Assembly: GCF_020905335.1 (NCBI RefSeq) | Contig: NZ_JAJJMN010000001.1 | Span: 1,364,001-1,428,000 of the forward strand | DNA: 64,000 nt | From: Flavobacterium lipolyticum | GTDB lineage: Bacteria; Bacteroidota; Bacteroidia; Flavobacteriales; Flavobacteriaceae | Direction of reading: 5' to 3' | In this document: piece by piece, positions 43,970 through 52,100 of the stretch | Layout: every line of letters begins with the position of its first letter | Position numbering within the stretch: the stretch's first letter is position 1 | Translations under genes and position numbers: made by a program | Notes under the pieces: generated by a model | Databases searched by the model: none | What the model was told of the DNA's origin: nothing | What the model saw: only the letters and a program-made list of their open reading frames with translations

Positions 43970-44431
43970 CTATCTCTTTAATCGTGTTGTTTTTCGGATA
44001 GAATCCAAGCTCGTCTTACTCAGCTTGTTCTTGATCGTATCTTTAACTATAGGTTTCTTCTTTTCTTTTGCTGCTTTCTTTTCTTCAATTTTCACAATTG
44101 AATCTGTAGCTCTTTGGTTGACAGCCAAACGCTTTCCTACTTCGTCGAAAATACTTTTATAATTCTCATAATCGGCGGCGTAATAACGGTTGTTTTGTGA
44201 AAATTGCACACTATCCACTTTATATTTTTTCAAAATAAAGGCAGTAGGACTGGTTTCAACTGAATCTGCCGAAACCGGGTGCTGGTATTTCATCGCTTCA
44301 AGGATAGACAAATCATACATAATATCAATCATTTTATCTTTCCCGATAAGCTTTGCAGGCTGCTTTACCAGCTCTTTTTTACAACTTACAGAAAGAAACA
44401 ACACCAATATTATTACTATAAAATTTTTCAT
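43970..44431 (-). CDS. DUF4296 lipoprotein
   Basis: A 153-residue lipoprotein with lipobox cysteine C17 (LFLSVSC) after a short signal peptide. The KMIDIMYDLSILEAMKY and FSQNNRYYAADYENYKSIFDEV segments are typical of DUF4296, a Bacteroidota-specific family of unknown function. The C-terminus is Lys-rich. It follows dihydroorotase by 9 bp, so it is the last gene of the glycosyltransferase, pyrC-type, DUF4296 operon. This order is common in Flavobacteria. Confidence 0.85.
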   Translation of the reverse strand: MKNFIVIILVLFLSVSCKKELVKQPAKLIGKDKMIDIMYDLSILEAMKYQHPVSADSVETSPTAFILKKYKVDSVQFSQNNRYYAADYENYKSIFDEVGKRLAVNQRATDSIVKIEEKKAAKEKKKPIVKDTIKNKLSKTSLDSIRKTTRLKR

Positions 44432-44440
44432 ATCAGCTTT

Positions 44441-45787
44441 TTATCTGTCAAACAATAGGCGTTTTCCTGCGCGAATGTCTTTTACTTTAAAGTTATTGTA
44501 AACCATTTCACCGTTTACAAAAGTATGTGTAATTCTCGACTTAAAAGTAAAATTCTCAAAAGGCGACCAGCCGCATTTCGCCAGAATATTTTCAGGTTTC
44601 ACACTCCATGGCAAACTTGGGTTTACAATCACTAAATCGGCAAAATAACCTTCTTTGATAAAACCTCTTTTTTCTATTTTAAAAAGTTTAGCCGGATTGT
44701 GGCACATTTTCTCGACAATTTTCTCCACACTGATTTTCCCCTGATGATGCGCTTCAAACATCGCTACGACCGCATGCTGCACAAGCGGCCCCCCAGATGG
44801 AGCATTCACATAAGGCTGCATTTTTTCTTCTTTAGTATGTGGCGCATGATCGGTTGCAATTACATCAATACGTCCGTCATTTAAAGCTTCCCATAATGCT
44901 TTTCTGTCGTCTGCTGTTTTTACCGCAGGGTTCCATTTAATAAAATTTCCTTTGGTTTTATAATCTTCGTCTGTAAACCACAAGTGATGCACACAAACTT
45001 CGGCAGTAATTTTCTTTTCTTCAAGTGGAATTTTATTGGTAAACAATTCCATTTCTTTCGCAGTCGAAAGATGAAAAATATGCAAACGAGCTCCCGTTTT
45101 CTTCGCCAGAGCTACCGCTTTTGAAGAAGAAATATAACAAGCTTCTTCACTGCGTATTAAATGATGCGCCGTTACCGGAATATCATCACCATATTGTTCT
45201 TTGTACAGCTGTAAATTATTTTTAATCGTCGTTTCGTCTTCACAATGTACCGCGATTAAAAGCGGAGTACTTGAAAAAATCTTTTCTAAAACTGCCTCAT
45301 TATCTACCAGCATATTTCCTGTTGACGATCCTAAAAAGATCTTTATTCCGGCAACATTCTTCGGATTTGTTTTTAGAACTTCCTCCAGATTATCATTAGT
45401 TGCACCCATCATAAACGAATAATTCGCAAATGATTTCACTGCCGCAACCTGATATTTATCTTCTAGTATTTCCTGAGTTACCGCATTTGGAACTGTATTC
45501 GGTTGCTCTATGAAAGATGTAATTCCTCCTGCCACCGCAGCTCTTGACTCTGACTCGATATCTCCTTTGTGTGTTAGTCCCGGTTCTCTAAAATGAACCT
45601 GATCATCAATTGCCCCCGGAATTAAATAACTCCCTTCAGCATCGATTACTTTACAATCGGATGTTTTTAAACTGATGCTGTCTGCCACTTCAACAATCAG
45701 ATCATTTTCGATTAAAACATCTCCTTCAAAAATAGATCCTTCGTTTACAATTTTGGCATTTTTTATTAGAACCCTATTCATTTTCAT
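44441..45787 (-). CDS. pyrC: Dihydroorotase
   Basis: A 448-residue amidohydrolase closing carbamoyl-aspartate to dihydroorotate in pyrimidine synthesis. FREPGLTHKGDIESESRAAVAGG and the late DVIATDHAPHTKEEK are signatures. The first metal motif, usually D-x-H-x-H, reads D61-D-Q63-V-H65, so the first histidine is Gln; I recall this as usual in Bacteroidota dihydroorotases, so it is not a sign of loss. It lies between a glycosyltransferase gene (4 bp) and the DUF4296 gene (9 bp) in one operon. Allantoinase-like function is an alternative, less likely without purine genes nearby. Confidence 0.92.
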   Translation of the reverse strand: MKMNRVLIKNAKIVNEGSIFEGDVLIENDLIVEVADSISLKTSDCKVIDAEGSYLIPGAIDDQVHFREPGLTHKGDIESESRAAVAGGITSFIEQPNTVPNAVTQEILEDKYQVAAVKSFANYSFMMGATNDNLEEVLKTNPKNVAGIKIFLGSSTGNMLVDNEAVLEKIFSSTPLLIAVHCEDETTIKNNLQLYKEQYGDDIPVTAHHLIRSEEACYISSSKAVALAKKTGARLHIFHLSTAKEMELFTNKIPLEEKKITAEVCVHHLWFTDEDYKTKGNFIKWNPAVKTADDRKALWEALNDGRIDVIATDHAPHTKEEKMQPYVNAPSGGPLVQHAVVAMFEAHHQGKISVEKIVEKMCHNPAKLFKIEKRGFIKEGYFADLVIVNPSLPWSVKPENILAKCGWSPFENFTFKSRITHTFVNGEMVYNNFKVKDIRAGKRLLFDR

Positions 45788-45791
45788 AGCT

Positions 45792-46517
45792 TTATAAAGT
45801 ATTGACTAGTTTTTTCAATCGAAGCGAAATTACTCCCAGTATGGCTTCTTTGATAATGGCATTGCTCATTTTAGAAACTCCTTTTGTTCTGTCAGTAAAA
45901 ATAATCGGAACCTCTTTAATTTCAAATTTAGCACAGTATGTTCTGTACTTCATTTCAATCTGAAACGCATAACCCACGAATTTAATTTTGTTGAGATTGA
46001 TTTTTTCCAGCACTTCTCGTTTGTAACAAACGAAACCTGCTGTTGCGTCGTGAATTTTCATTCCCGTAATAAACTTCACATACACCGAAGCGAAATACGA
46101 CATTAGAACACGGCTTAAGGGCCAGTTCACCACATTTACTCCTGTTACATATCGGGAACCAATCGCTAGATCTGCTCCACCAAAATGGCAGGCATCAAAC
46201 AATTTCTCAAGATCATTTGGATTATGCGAGAAATCAGCATCCATTTCAAAAATGAAATCATACTGACGTTCTAATGCCCATTTAAAACCATGAACATAGG
46301 CCGTTCCCAAACCAGATTTTTTAGCTCTTTTTTCTAAAAACAACCGTCCCGGAAATTCTTCCTGTAAAGCGACTACTTTATTGGCAGTATGGTCAGGCGA
46401 ATTATCATCAATAATTAAAAGATGAAAAGGTTTGTGTTGCGAAAGTACAGCTCTAACTATGCTTTCAATATTTTCGATTTCGTTGTAGGTGGGGATTATG
46501 ACAATACAATCATTCAT
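45792..46517 (-). CDS. Polyprenol-phosphate mannosyltransferase-like GT2 glycosyltransferase
   Basis: A 241-residue GT2 enzyme of the dolichol-phosphate-mannose synthase type. MNDCIVIIPTYNEIENIESIV and LIIDDNSPDHT bind the nucleotide sugar, and FEMDADFSHNPNDL carries the DxD motif. It would load a lipid-phosphate carrier for cell-surface glycosylation. The open frame reaches ATG 46535, but a -7 element at 46538-46545 is only 2 bp before that ATG, so 46517 is preferred. It heads the operon with dihydroorotase and the DUF4296 lipoprotein. Confidence 0.9.
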   Translation of the reverse strand: MNDCIVIIPTYNEIENIESIVRAVLSQHKPFHLLIIDDNSPDHTANKVVALQEEFPGRLFLEKRAKKSGLGTAYVHGFKWALERQYDFIFEMDADFSHNPNDLEKLFDACHFGGADLAIGSRYVTGVNVVNWPLSRVLMSYFASVYVKFITGMKIHDATAGFVCYKREVLEKINLNKIKFVGYAFQIEMKYRTYCAKFEIKEVPIIFTDRTKGVSKMSNAIIKEAILGVISLRLKKLVNTL

Positions 46518-46537
46518 TTTTCTGAGTAATTTCACCG

Positions 46538-46545
46538 CAAAAGTA
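46538..46545 (-). promoter_or_regulatory. -7 promoter element of the GT2-pyrC operon
   Basis: TACTTTTG on the minus strand is an exact match, 20 bp before ATG 46517. It supports that start over the upstream ATG 46535. Confidence 0.65.
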
Positions 46546-46607
46546 AACTTTTTATAGCATTTGATTCATAATAAATATATAATAAAACTATTGATACAAA
46601 AAATTAC

Positions 46608-46615
46608 TAATTTTG
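46608..46615 (+). promoter_or_regulatory. -7 promoter element of the DUF4271-hemD operon
   Basis: TAATTTTG is an exact TAnnTTTG match, 7 bp before the ATG at 46623, so the leader is almost absent. Confidence 0.6.
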
Positions 46616-46622
46616 CATCGCT

Positions 46623-47291
46623 ATGATTGAACAACTTCACCCCCGAATTCTGGAAAACAAAGACTGGGCAACACTTTTATTCGTGTTGACTTTTGCTGTT
46701 GTTGCCATGACTAAATCAGCTTACGAAACCCGATTTAGCGAATTCAGTAAGCTTATTTTTTCTGACAAGTATGCTAAAATCTATCGCGACAACAATCATT
46801 TAAGAAGCAGTTTTACGGTTGGTTTATTTTTTGTACAAGTTGTTTCGTATGCTTTTTTCATCCAGCTTACCATGCACATTTTTGGATATGCGTCGAAAAC
46901 GGACTGGATTTTATTCATTCAGCTTGCTACCTTTTTACTTTACTTTATTCTGGGAAAATTTTTAATTGAAAAAATTGTAGCCACTTCATTTAACATTGAC
47001 GAATTTGCAGAACTTTTTAACTTACAAAAAGTAACTTACAGGACTTATATAGGCGTTTTAATCCTTCCTGTTAATGCTGTTTTGTTTTATTATGACAATA
47101 TTCCTAAGATTGTACCCCTGGCAATAATAGCCATTTCGCTGTGTATTAGCCTCTACTCTTATTTTATTTCAATAAAAACGTATCAAAATGCAATAATCAG
47201 CAAGTTATTTTATTTTATTTTATATCTTTGCGCTCTTGAAATAGCCCCTTATTATTTCCTGTATTATTGGATTACAAAAGAGGCGGCTTAG
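46623..47291 (+). CDS. DUF4271 integral membrane protein
   Basis: A 222-residue inner-membrane protein with about seven hydrophobic segments. The start RILENKDWATLLFVLTFAVVA and the segment SEFSKLIFSDKYAKIYRDNNHLRS are typical of DUF4271. It sits beside uroporphyrinogen-III synthase, an order conserved in Flavobacteria. Its function is not known; a role at the membrane near tetrapyrrole synthesis is guesswork. The next gene starts 14 bp after its stop. Confidence 0.87.
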   Translation: MIEQLHPRILENKDWATLLFVLTFAVVAMTKSAYETRFSEFSKLIFSDKYAKIYRDNNHLRSSFTVGLFFVQVVSYAFFIQLTMHIFGYASKTDWILFIQLATFLLYFILGKFLIEKIVATSFNIDEFAELFNLQKVTYRTYIGVLILPVNAVLFYYDNIPKIVPLAIIAISLCISLYSYFISIKTYQNAIISKLFYFILYLCALEIAPYYFLYYWITKEAA

Positions 47292-47305
47292 TAAATGTTT
47301 ATAAT

Positions 47306-48055
47306 ATGAAAGTGAAAACAATTTTGGTGTCACAGCCTGAACCTAAAGTGGAAAATTCTCCTTACTTTGAGCTCCAACAAAAACACAAAATAAAAATTGA
47401 TTTCAGACCATTTATTCATGTGGAAGGGGTTAATGCAAAAGAGATCCGATTACAGAAAATCGATCTTAATCATTATACTGCAATCATTTTGACGAGCCGT
47501 AATGCGGTAGATCATTTTTTCAGAGTAGCAGATGAGATGCGTTATAAAGTTCCTGAAGGATTGAAATATTTCTGCCAATCTGAAGCTGTTGCATTTTACC
47601 TGCAAAAGTATGTTGTGTATAGAAAGCGTAAAATTTACGTGGGAGCAAAAGACTTTGCAGATTTATCGCCGCTTATCAAAAAATACAAAGACGAAAAATT
47701 CCTTTTACCGGCGTCTGATCAGTTAAACGCTGATGCACCTGTAACATTAAACAATCTGAAAGTAGATTGGGCACAAGCTGTTTTCTACAAAACAGTAATG
47801 AGCGATCTATCTGATCTGGCTGATGTTTACTATGATGTTTTGGCTTTTTTCAGTCCAACCGGAATCAAATCATTGTTTAAAAACTTTCCTGATTTTAAAC
47901 AAAACGACACCAGAATTGCTGTTTTTGGAAGCACAACTCAAAAAGAAGCGCTTGATCATGGCTTAAGAATTGATATTCTTGCTCCAACTCCTGAAACACC
48001 TTCAATGACGATGGCTTTAGAGAAATATATTGCAGAAGCAAACAAAGGAAAATAA
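47306..48055 (+). CDS. hemD: Uroporphyrinogen-III synthase
   Basis: A 249-residue enzyme that closes hydroxymethylbilane to uroporphyrinogen III, the ring of haem and sirohaem. The two-domain HemD pattern is visible (AIILTSRNAVDHFF at about 56-69, DVLAFFSPTGIKSLF near 176-190, RIAVFGSTTQKEALDHG near 203-219). HemD proteins are poorly conserved, so the call rests on these segments. ATG 47306 was chosen over 47267, which would overlap the DUF4271 gene. No other haem gene is nearby. Confidence 0.85.
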   Translation: MKVKTILVSQPEPKVENSPYFELQQKHKIKIDFRPFIHVEGVNAKEIRLQKIDLNHYTAIILTSRNAVDHFFRVADEMRYKVPEGLKYFCQSEAVAFYLQKYVVYRKRKIYVGAKDFADLSPLIKKYKDEKFLLPASDQLNADAPVTLNNLKVDWAQAVFYKTVMSDLSDLADVYYDVLAFFSPTGIKSLFKNFPDFKQNDTRIAVFGSTTQKEALDHGLRIDILAPTPETPSMTMALEKYIAEANKGK

Positions 48056-48070
48056 TCCTTTTAGAAAATA

Positions 48071-48123
48071 ACAATATTTAAATTCCAAATTCCAACTTTA
48101 GGGTTGAAATTTGGAATTTTTCT
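48071..48123 (+). terminator. Word-type inverted repeat acting as terminator of hemD
   Basis: AAATTCCAAATTCCAACTTT pairs with TTGAAATTTGGAATTT across a short AGGG core, followed by TTCTTTTT. A related GGAATTTCAAAGATTGGAATTTT lies at 48209-48232. It is both a terminator-like hairpin and a member of the AATTCC word family seen at 52497-52532. Confidence 0.6.
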
Positions 48124-48279
48124 TTTTAAAAATATTGCTCTCCCCAATCTTTGTCAAATTCTTAAAACTCTAACAAAGAAAAACAAGCAACATTTTCAGT
48201 TTCCATTTGGAATTTCAAAGATTGGAATTTTATTTTTCAAATCATTATGAGTACATTTGATTTACAACTACAACCAAAT

Positions 48280-48293
48280 AACTAAATTTAGTT
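48280..48293. promoter_or_regulatory. Palindromic candidate operator upstream of the Lrp-type gene
   Basis: AACTAAATTTAGTT is a perfect 14-bp palindrome ending 16 bp before the start codon. Lrp/AsnC regulators often bind palindromes of this kind and control themselves; that use here is inference. Confidence 0.4.
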
Positions 48294-48309
48294 TCAAATC
48301 ACAACTCCA

Positions 48310-48780
48310 ATGAAAATCAACTCCCTTATTATTGAAATTGACGGCATCGACAAAGAAATCCTGCGCTATTTGATGGACGATGCCCGAAAACCCATTTTGC
48401 AAATCGCCAATAAAATAGGTATTTCCGGAGCTGCCATTCATCAGCGATTGAAAAAACTGGAACAATCGGGTGTTATTTCAGGTTCTAAATTTACCGTTAA
48501 TCCAAAAGTATTGGGATACAACACCATGGCCTTTGTTGGTGTTTATCTGGACAAAGCCTCCAGAAACTCCGAAGCCGTGAAAGATTTAAAAAAAATCCCC
48601 GAAGTCTTAGAATGCCACTACACCACAGGAAACTGGTCGGTATTGATCAAAATCATCTGTCGCGATAACGAACACTTAATGCAGCTTTTAAACACCAAAA
48701 TTCAGGCAATAGAAGGCGTTTCCAGAACAGAAACATTTATCTCCCTGGATCAGCAGATTGACAGGCAGATTCAATTATAG
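48310..48780 (+). CDS. Lrp/AsnC family transcriptional regulator
   Basis: A 156-residue regulator. The N-terminal HTH (about 10-60: DGIDKEILRYLMDDARKPILQIANKIGISGAAIHQRLKKLEQSG) and the C-terminal ligand-binding RAM domain (about 75-150: GVYLDKAS, VLECHYTTGNWSVLIKI) are complete. It will form octamer-type rings and sense an amino acid or related ligand. No metabolic gene lies beside it, so the target is open. A palindrome at 48280 may be its own operator. Confidence 0.92.
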   Translation: MKINSLIIEIDGIDKEILRYLMDDARKPILQIANKIGISGAAIHQRLKKLEQSGVISGSKFTVNPKVLGYNTMAFVGVYLDKASRNSEAVKDLKKIPEVLECHYTTGNWSVLIKIICRDNEHLMQLLNTKIQAIEGVSRTETFISLDQQIDRQIQL

Positions 48781-48788
48781 AATTAGAG

Positions 48789-48927
48789 AATGAGATAATT
48801 AGTCAATGAGATCACGAAATATTTCTACACGAAAAAACCCGACGGATTTCAAAAAAATCTGTCGGGTTTCATTTTAACTATCTAATTGGCTAATTATCTA
48901 ATAATCTCATTGACCAATTATCTCATT
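48789..48927. repeat. Word-type inverted repeat enclosing a terminator
   Basis: Outer arms AATGAGATAATTAGTCAATG and onward (48789-48812) and ATCTCATTGACCAATTATCT and onward (48904-48927) are 24-bp complements with one mismatch. The enclosed hairpin (48835-48869) has a 15-bp stem with one mismatch, beginning AAACCCGAC and ending GTCGGGTTT, the same stem as the terminator at 9007-9048. It lies between the convergent Lrp and zinc-peptidase genes. Confidence 0.8.
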
Positions 48928-48933
48928 GACCAA

Positions 48934-49620
48934 TTAATTCCTTCTGCTTCCGGAATAGACCGAGATATAGTACAACAAGGTCGCGATTGATCCGATAGCG
49001 GCAACAACATAAGTTCTCGCAGCCCATTTCAACGCATCCTTAGCTCCGGCCTGCTCTTGCTGCGTCAGCATATTTTTATTTTCCAACCAAGCCAATGCTC
49101 TCTTACTTGCATCATACTCTACCGGCAGTGTAATAATTGTAAATAAAGTTGTTGCAGCAAAAATAATAATTCCGATCAGCAATAGCCCCGGAAAGATTTT
49201 GATCATTAAAATTCCGGCTAACAAAATCCATTGTACATAATTGGATGCGACACTTACAATCGGTACCAATTTGGAACGCATTGTCAACCACTCATAACCA
49301 ACAGCGTGCTGTACCGCATGACCACACTCGTGTGCAGCCACCGCAGCCGCAGCCGCATTGCGTTCGTTGTAAACCACCTCGCTTAAATTTACAGTTTTAT
49401 CTGCAGGATTGTAGTGATCTGTTAACTGACCAGGTGTCGAAATAACACGAACATCTCTAATACCATGATCAGCCAGCATCTTTTCGGCGATTTCAGCACC
49501 ACTCATTCCATTTCTTAATTGCAGTTTAGAATACTGCTCAAATTTACTCTTGAGTCTTGAACTCACTATCCAGCTGAACAACATAATTGCTCCGGCAAGA
49601 ATTAAATGTCCACTTCCCAT
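48934..49620 (-). CDS. Membrane zinc metallopeptidase (YugP-like)
   Basis: A 228-residue inner-membrane protease of the Zn_peptidase_2 (YugP) family. The zinc motif is AAHECGHAVQHA (HECGH, about residues 96-100), with the Glu base between the two His. About three or four hydrophobic segments flank it. Its start MGSGHLILAGAIMLFSWIVSS is a membrane anchor. Members of the family are thought to degrade membrane proteins, and the substrate is unknown. It is transcribed alone. Confidence 0.87.
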   Translation of the reverse strand: MGSGHLILAGAIMLFSWIVSSRLKSKFEQYSKLQLRNGMSGAEIAEKMLADHGIRDVRVISTPGQLTDHYNPADKTVNLSEVVYNERNAAAAAVAAHECGHAVQHAVGYEWLTMRSKLVPIVSVASNYVQWILLAGILMIKIFPGLLLIGIIIFAATTLFTIITLPVEYDASKRALAWLENKNMLTQQEQAGAKDALKWAARTYVVAAIGSIATLLYYISVYSGSRRN

Positions 49621-49755
49621 ATCTTTGTTTTTTTTGATTGATTACTAAATTTACAGAATAAACCGCAAATTCTGAACCAAATTCAAAAAATGTCATTTTG
49701 ACATTTTAGCGTCAGGGTACTTCTTAAGCAACTTTACAAAAACTAAAAAACTCCA

Positions 49756-50352
49756 TTACAACTCCAACTGCTTATTGACTTCTTCAAATTTCCCGATCAG
49801 ATCGTTGATTTTTGCCTGTTGTTTTTTAATTTGTTTCGGACGAATGTAAAACCAGTTCACCCCAATCCAAAGCAATACCACCCCATAAACGAGCAACGCA
49901 TAAACAAGCGTCATTCTCGAAGTGTATTCGTACATATACAGACCTATTCCGATACTCAATAAAATGAAGTACAAATTCAGAATCGTAGACTGCATAAACT
50001 GCTGTTTTTTTCGAATTAGAATCAATCGCTGCAGGTACTCCTGATTGGATTGTGTGGTATCGATATTTTTATAACCGACCAATAATCCATTATAAACACC
50101 AACATACATGATCATGGCCATAATCACCAGCACAATTCCTATTTTAGTAGAAATAAATTCCGGCTGATAATAGTACCAGACAAAAACAATAAACGCAGTA
50201 GTTGCCAAAAGCAAAATATTAGTAATCCACAGATGGCGAAGGCCGGCTGCTTTAAATTCCTTCAATCTCCCCAATAAATCTTTCATATCAGGCTGACTTA
50301 CGGATTGTTTTTTCCACAAATCTTTGAAATCTATATTGTTATTTTGGTCCAT
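49756..50352 (-). CDS. Membrane protein co-encoded with ECF sigma factor (candidate anti-sigma factor)
   Basis: A 198-residue membrane protein with a cytosolic N-terminus (MDQNNNIDFKDLWKKQSVSQPDMKDLLGRLKEFKAAG), about four hydrophobic helices and a C-terminal coiled coil (QIKKQQAKINDLIGKFEEVNKQLEL). It overlaps the sigma factor gene by 14 bp and so is translationally coupled to it. That arrangement, with a cytosolic N-terminal helix region before the first membrane helix, is typical of anti-sigma factors, but there is no zinc HxxxCxxC motif. The role is inferred. Confidence 0.65.
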   Translation of the reverse strand: MDQNNNIDFKDLWKKQSVSQPDMKDLLGRLKEFKAAGLRHLWITNILLLATTAFIVFVWYYYQPEFISTKIGIVLVIMAMIMYVGVYNGLLVGYKNIDTTQSNQEYLQRLILIRKKQQFMQSTILNLYFILLSIGIGLYMYEYTSRMTLVYALLVYGVVLLWIGVNWFYIRPKQIKKQQAKINDLIGKFEEVNKQLEL

Positions 50353-50812
50353 TTTCTTTAAATTTTTGAGTCAGTTTTTCCTTTATCCTGTGAATTTTCA
50401 CTCTTGTATTTGCTTCCGAAAGCCCCACAATTTTAGCAATTTCAGCCTGCTTTACTTCCTCAAGTTCGAGCGAAATAATAATACGTTCCGTTTCAGGCAA
50501 TTCAGCGATACACTGGTACAAAAACTGGATTTGCGGTTCTAACGATTGTTGTTTCTCTTCCTGCAAATTCACCGGAAGGTCTGATTTAAGAAAACGCTTT
50601 TCTTTTTCTATTTGCCGCAAACAGTTATTAGAAGCTATCCTAAAAATCCAGGTTCCTATGCCCGACTCGTTTCTAAAAGTGTCCAGTTTTTGCCAGACAA
50701 TAACAAAAGTCTCCTGAGCCAAATCCTGAGCAATATCATAATCGTTAACAAAACCCATACAAAGCCTGAAAATTCTATCCCAATACGTTTTATAGATAAC
50801 TTCAAATTCCAT
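50339..50812 (-). CDS. ECF-family RNA polymerase sigma factor
   Basis: A 157-residue ECF sigma factor. Region 2 (about 1-70) reads VIYKTYWDRIFRLCMGFVNDYDIAQDLAQETFVIVWQKL, and region 4 (about 105-155) reads LPETERIIISLELEEVKQAEIAKIVGLSEANTRVKIHRIKEKL, the HTH that reads the -35 element. It overlaps the membrane-protein gene downstream by 14 bp and lies 5 bp after the hydrolase gene, so all three form an operon. Its own target promoter is unknown. Confidence 0.93.
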   Translation of the reverse strand: MEFEVIYKTYWDRIFRLCMGFVNDYDIAQDLAQETFVIVWQKLDTFRNESGIGTWIFRIASNNCLRQIEKEKRFLKSDLPVNLQEEKQQSLEPQIQFLYQCIAELPETERIIISLELEEVKQAEIAKIVGLSEANTRVKIHRIKEKLTQKFKENGPK

Positions 50813-50817
50813 CAGTA

Positions 50818-51663
50818 CTATTTTACGAAATTATTCACCTGATTTAAATACCACGCTGCATCATCATACATAATAAAGTGTAACCCTTTACCGGCATATT
50901 GAAAATTAGCATTTTTTAAATTTTGATACTGTCCTTCAATAGCAGGTTTTAAATTTACAAAATAAGATTCCAGTAAAATTAATGATGGACATTTTACTTG
51001 TGCGATTTTTTCTCTTAAATCAGTATTAGAAAAATCACAATACATTTCAGCAAATGTTTTTCGGTCTGATTTTACACTCCAGTCTACAATCATATCGATT
51101 TTTGAGGCATCCTGAACCAGTCTTGGCATTGTTTTTTTCTGCATGTCCAAAAACTGAGTCTCCGTCATAGCCGTCATCTGATTCACCATTGACGAACAGT
51201 CGTTATTTTCTTTTGATTTAAAATTAGGATCCATCAGAGCAGCCATACACGGAAGCGCGTCTACTACAACAATTTTACCAACCAATTCCGGATAATCTGC
51301 CGCCAAAGCCAATGCAAATCCTCCACCCATACTGTGACCAATTACAATTGGCTTTTCAATTTTATTTGTTTTGATGAAGTCTGCAATTTCAGTTTCCCAA
51401 TTTTTGAAGCTTGCATTCGACTGTGGTTTCACTCCGGCAAAACCTGCCATGGTAAGTGTATAACAAGTGTGATCTTTTTCTAAATTGGCTCTGGTTTCCT
51501 TCCACACATCTCCCGAAGATGCAAATCCGGGAATAAACACTACAGCTTGTTTTCCTTTTCCGGTTTTAAGAACTTCAAACGGATATGATTTTGTTTGTGC
51601 AAATACATTTAAACATACTGCTGAAAATAATAAGGCGATAACTAAGATGATATACTTTTTCAT
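50818..51663 (-). CDS. Secreted alpha/beta hydrolase
   Basis: A 281-residue hydrolase. The signal peptide ends near VFAQ (about 23). The oxyanion-hole region VFIPGFASSG and the nucleophile elbow IVIGHSMGGGFAL (S near 110) are clear. The catalytic acid and the final His (GLHFIMYDDAAW) fit too. The substrate is unknown, possibly an ester or acyl compound in the envelope. It heads the hydrolase, sigma factor, membrane protein operon; coupling an envelope enzyme to an ECF sigma factor suggests an envelope signal, but this is inference. Confidence 0.87.
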   Translation of the reverse strand: MKKYIILVIALLFSAVCLNVFAQTKSYPFEVLKTGKGKQAVVFIPGFASSGDVWKETRANLEKDHTCYTLTMAGFAGVKPQSNASFKNWETEIADFIKTNKIEKPIVIGHSMGGGFALALAADYPELVGKIVVVDALPCMAALMDPNFKSKENNDCSSMVNQMTAMTETQFLDMQKKTMPRLVQDASKIDMIVDWSVKSDRKTFAEMYCDFSNTDLREKIAQVKCPSLILLESYFVNLKPAIEGQYQNLKNANFQYAGKGLHFIMYDDAAWYLNQVNNFVK

Positions 51664-52016
51664 TTTTAATAGATTTAAGTTGTTAAATGGTTTATTAGTT
51701 AAATTCGCCTTTTGGATACGAGATGTTTTAAAATGTTACAAATTATTTTAAAAAAAAATAAAATTCAATCTCCAAAATCCAAATTCCAACCTTCACACAT
51801 AAGCCTAAATCTCAACACCTACAAGGGATGAAGCACACAGAAACGTGGATTGTTTTTTGATAAAAAAAATCTTTTCATACGTCAATATCAATTCCGGTCC
51901 ATACAAAAAACTATAAAACGGGACTGCCTCCAATATTAATCTTCCGCTCCGCCGGAGCTTCTTGATACCGGAAAATTACATTTGCTATAAATATTTTGCT
52001 CCGGCGAAGCTGTTTC

Positions 52017-52038
52017 AAAAAAAAAAAAAAAAAAAAAA
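52017..52038 (+). repeat. 22-base poly-A homopolymer
   Basis: An uninterrupted run of A (T on the other strand) directly after the GCTCCGGCGAAGC repeat. Runs of this length tend to change length between cells and are difficult for sequencing, so the exact count is uncertain. Confidence 0.85.
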
Positions 52039-52100
52039 CACTCACCCCTAGCTTTTTCATCCTTTCGATCGAAGGAGACTTGATAGCGACTGCCAAAGTA

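Noticed and set aside
51911..52096. 61-residue minus-strand frame with a Phe run
   Set aside because: The frame reads the 22-A homopolymer as poly-Phe and spans repeat DNA.
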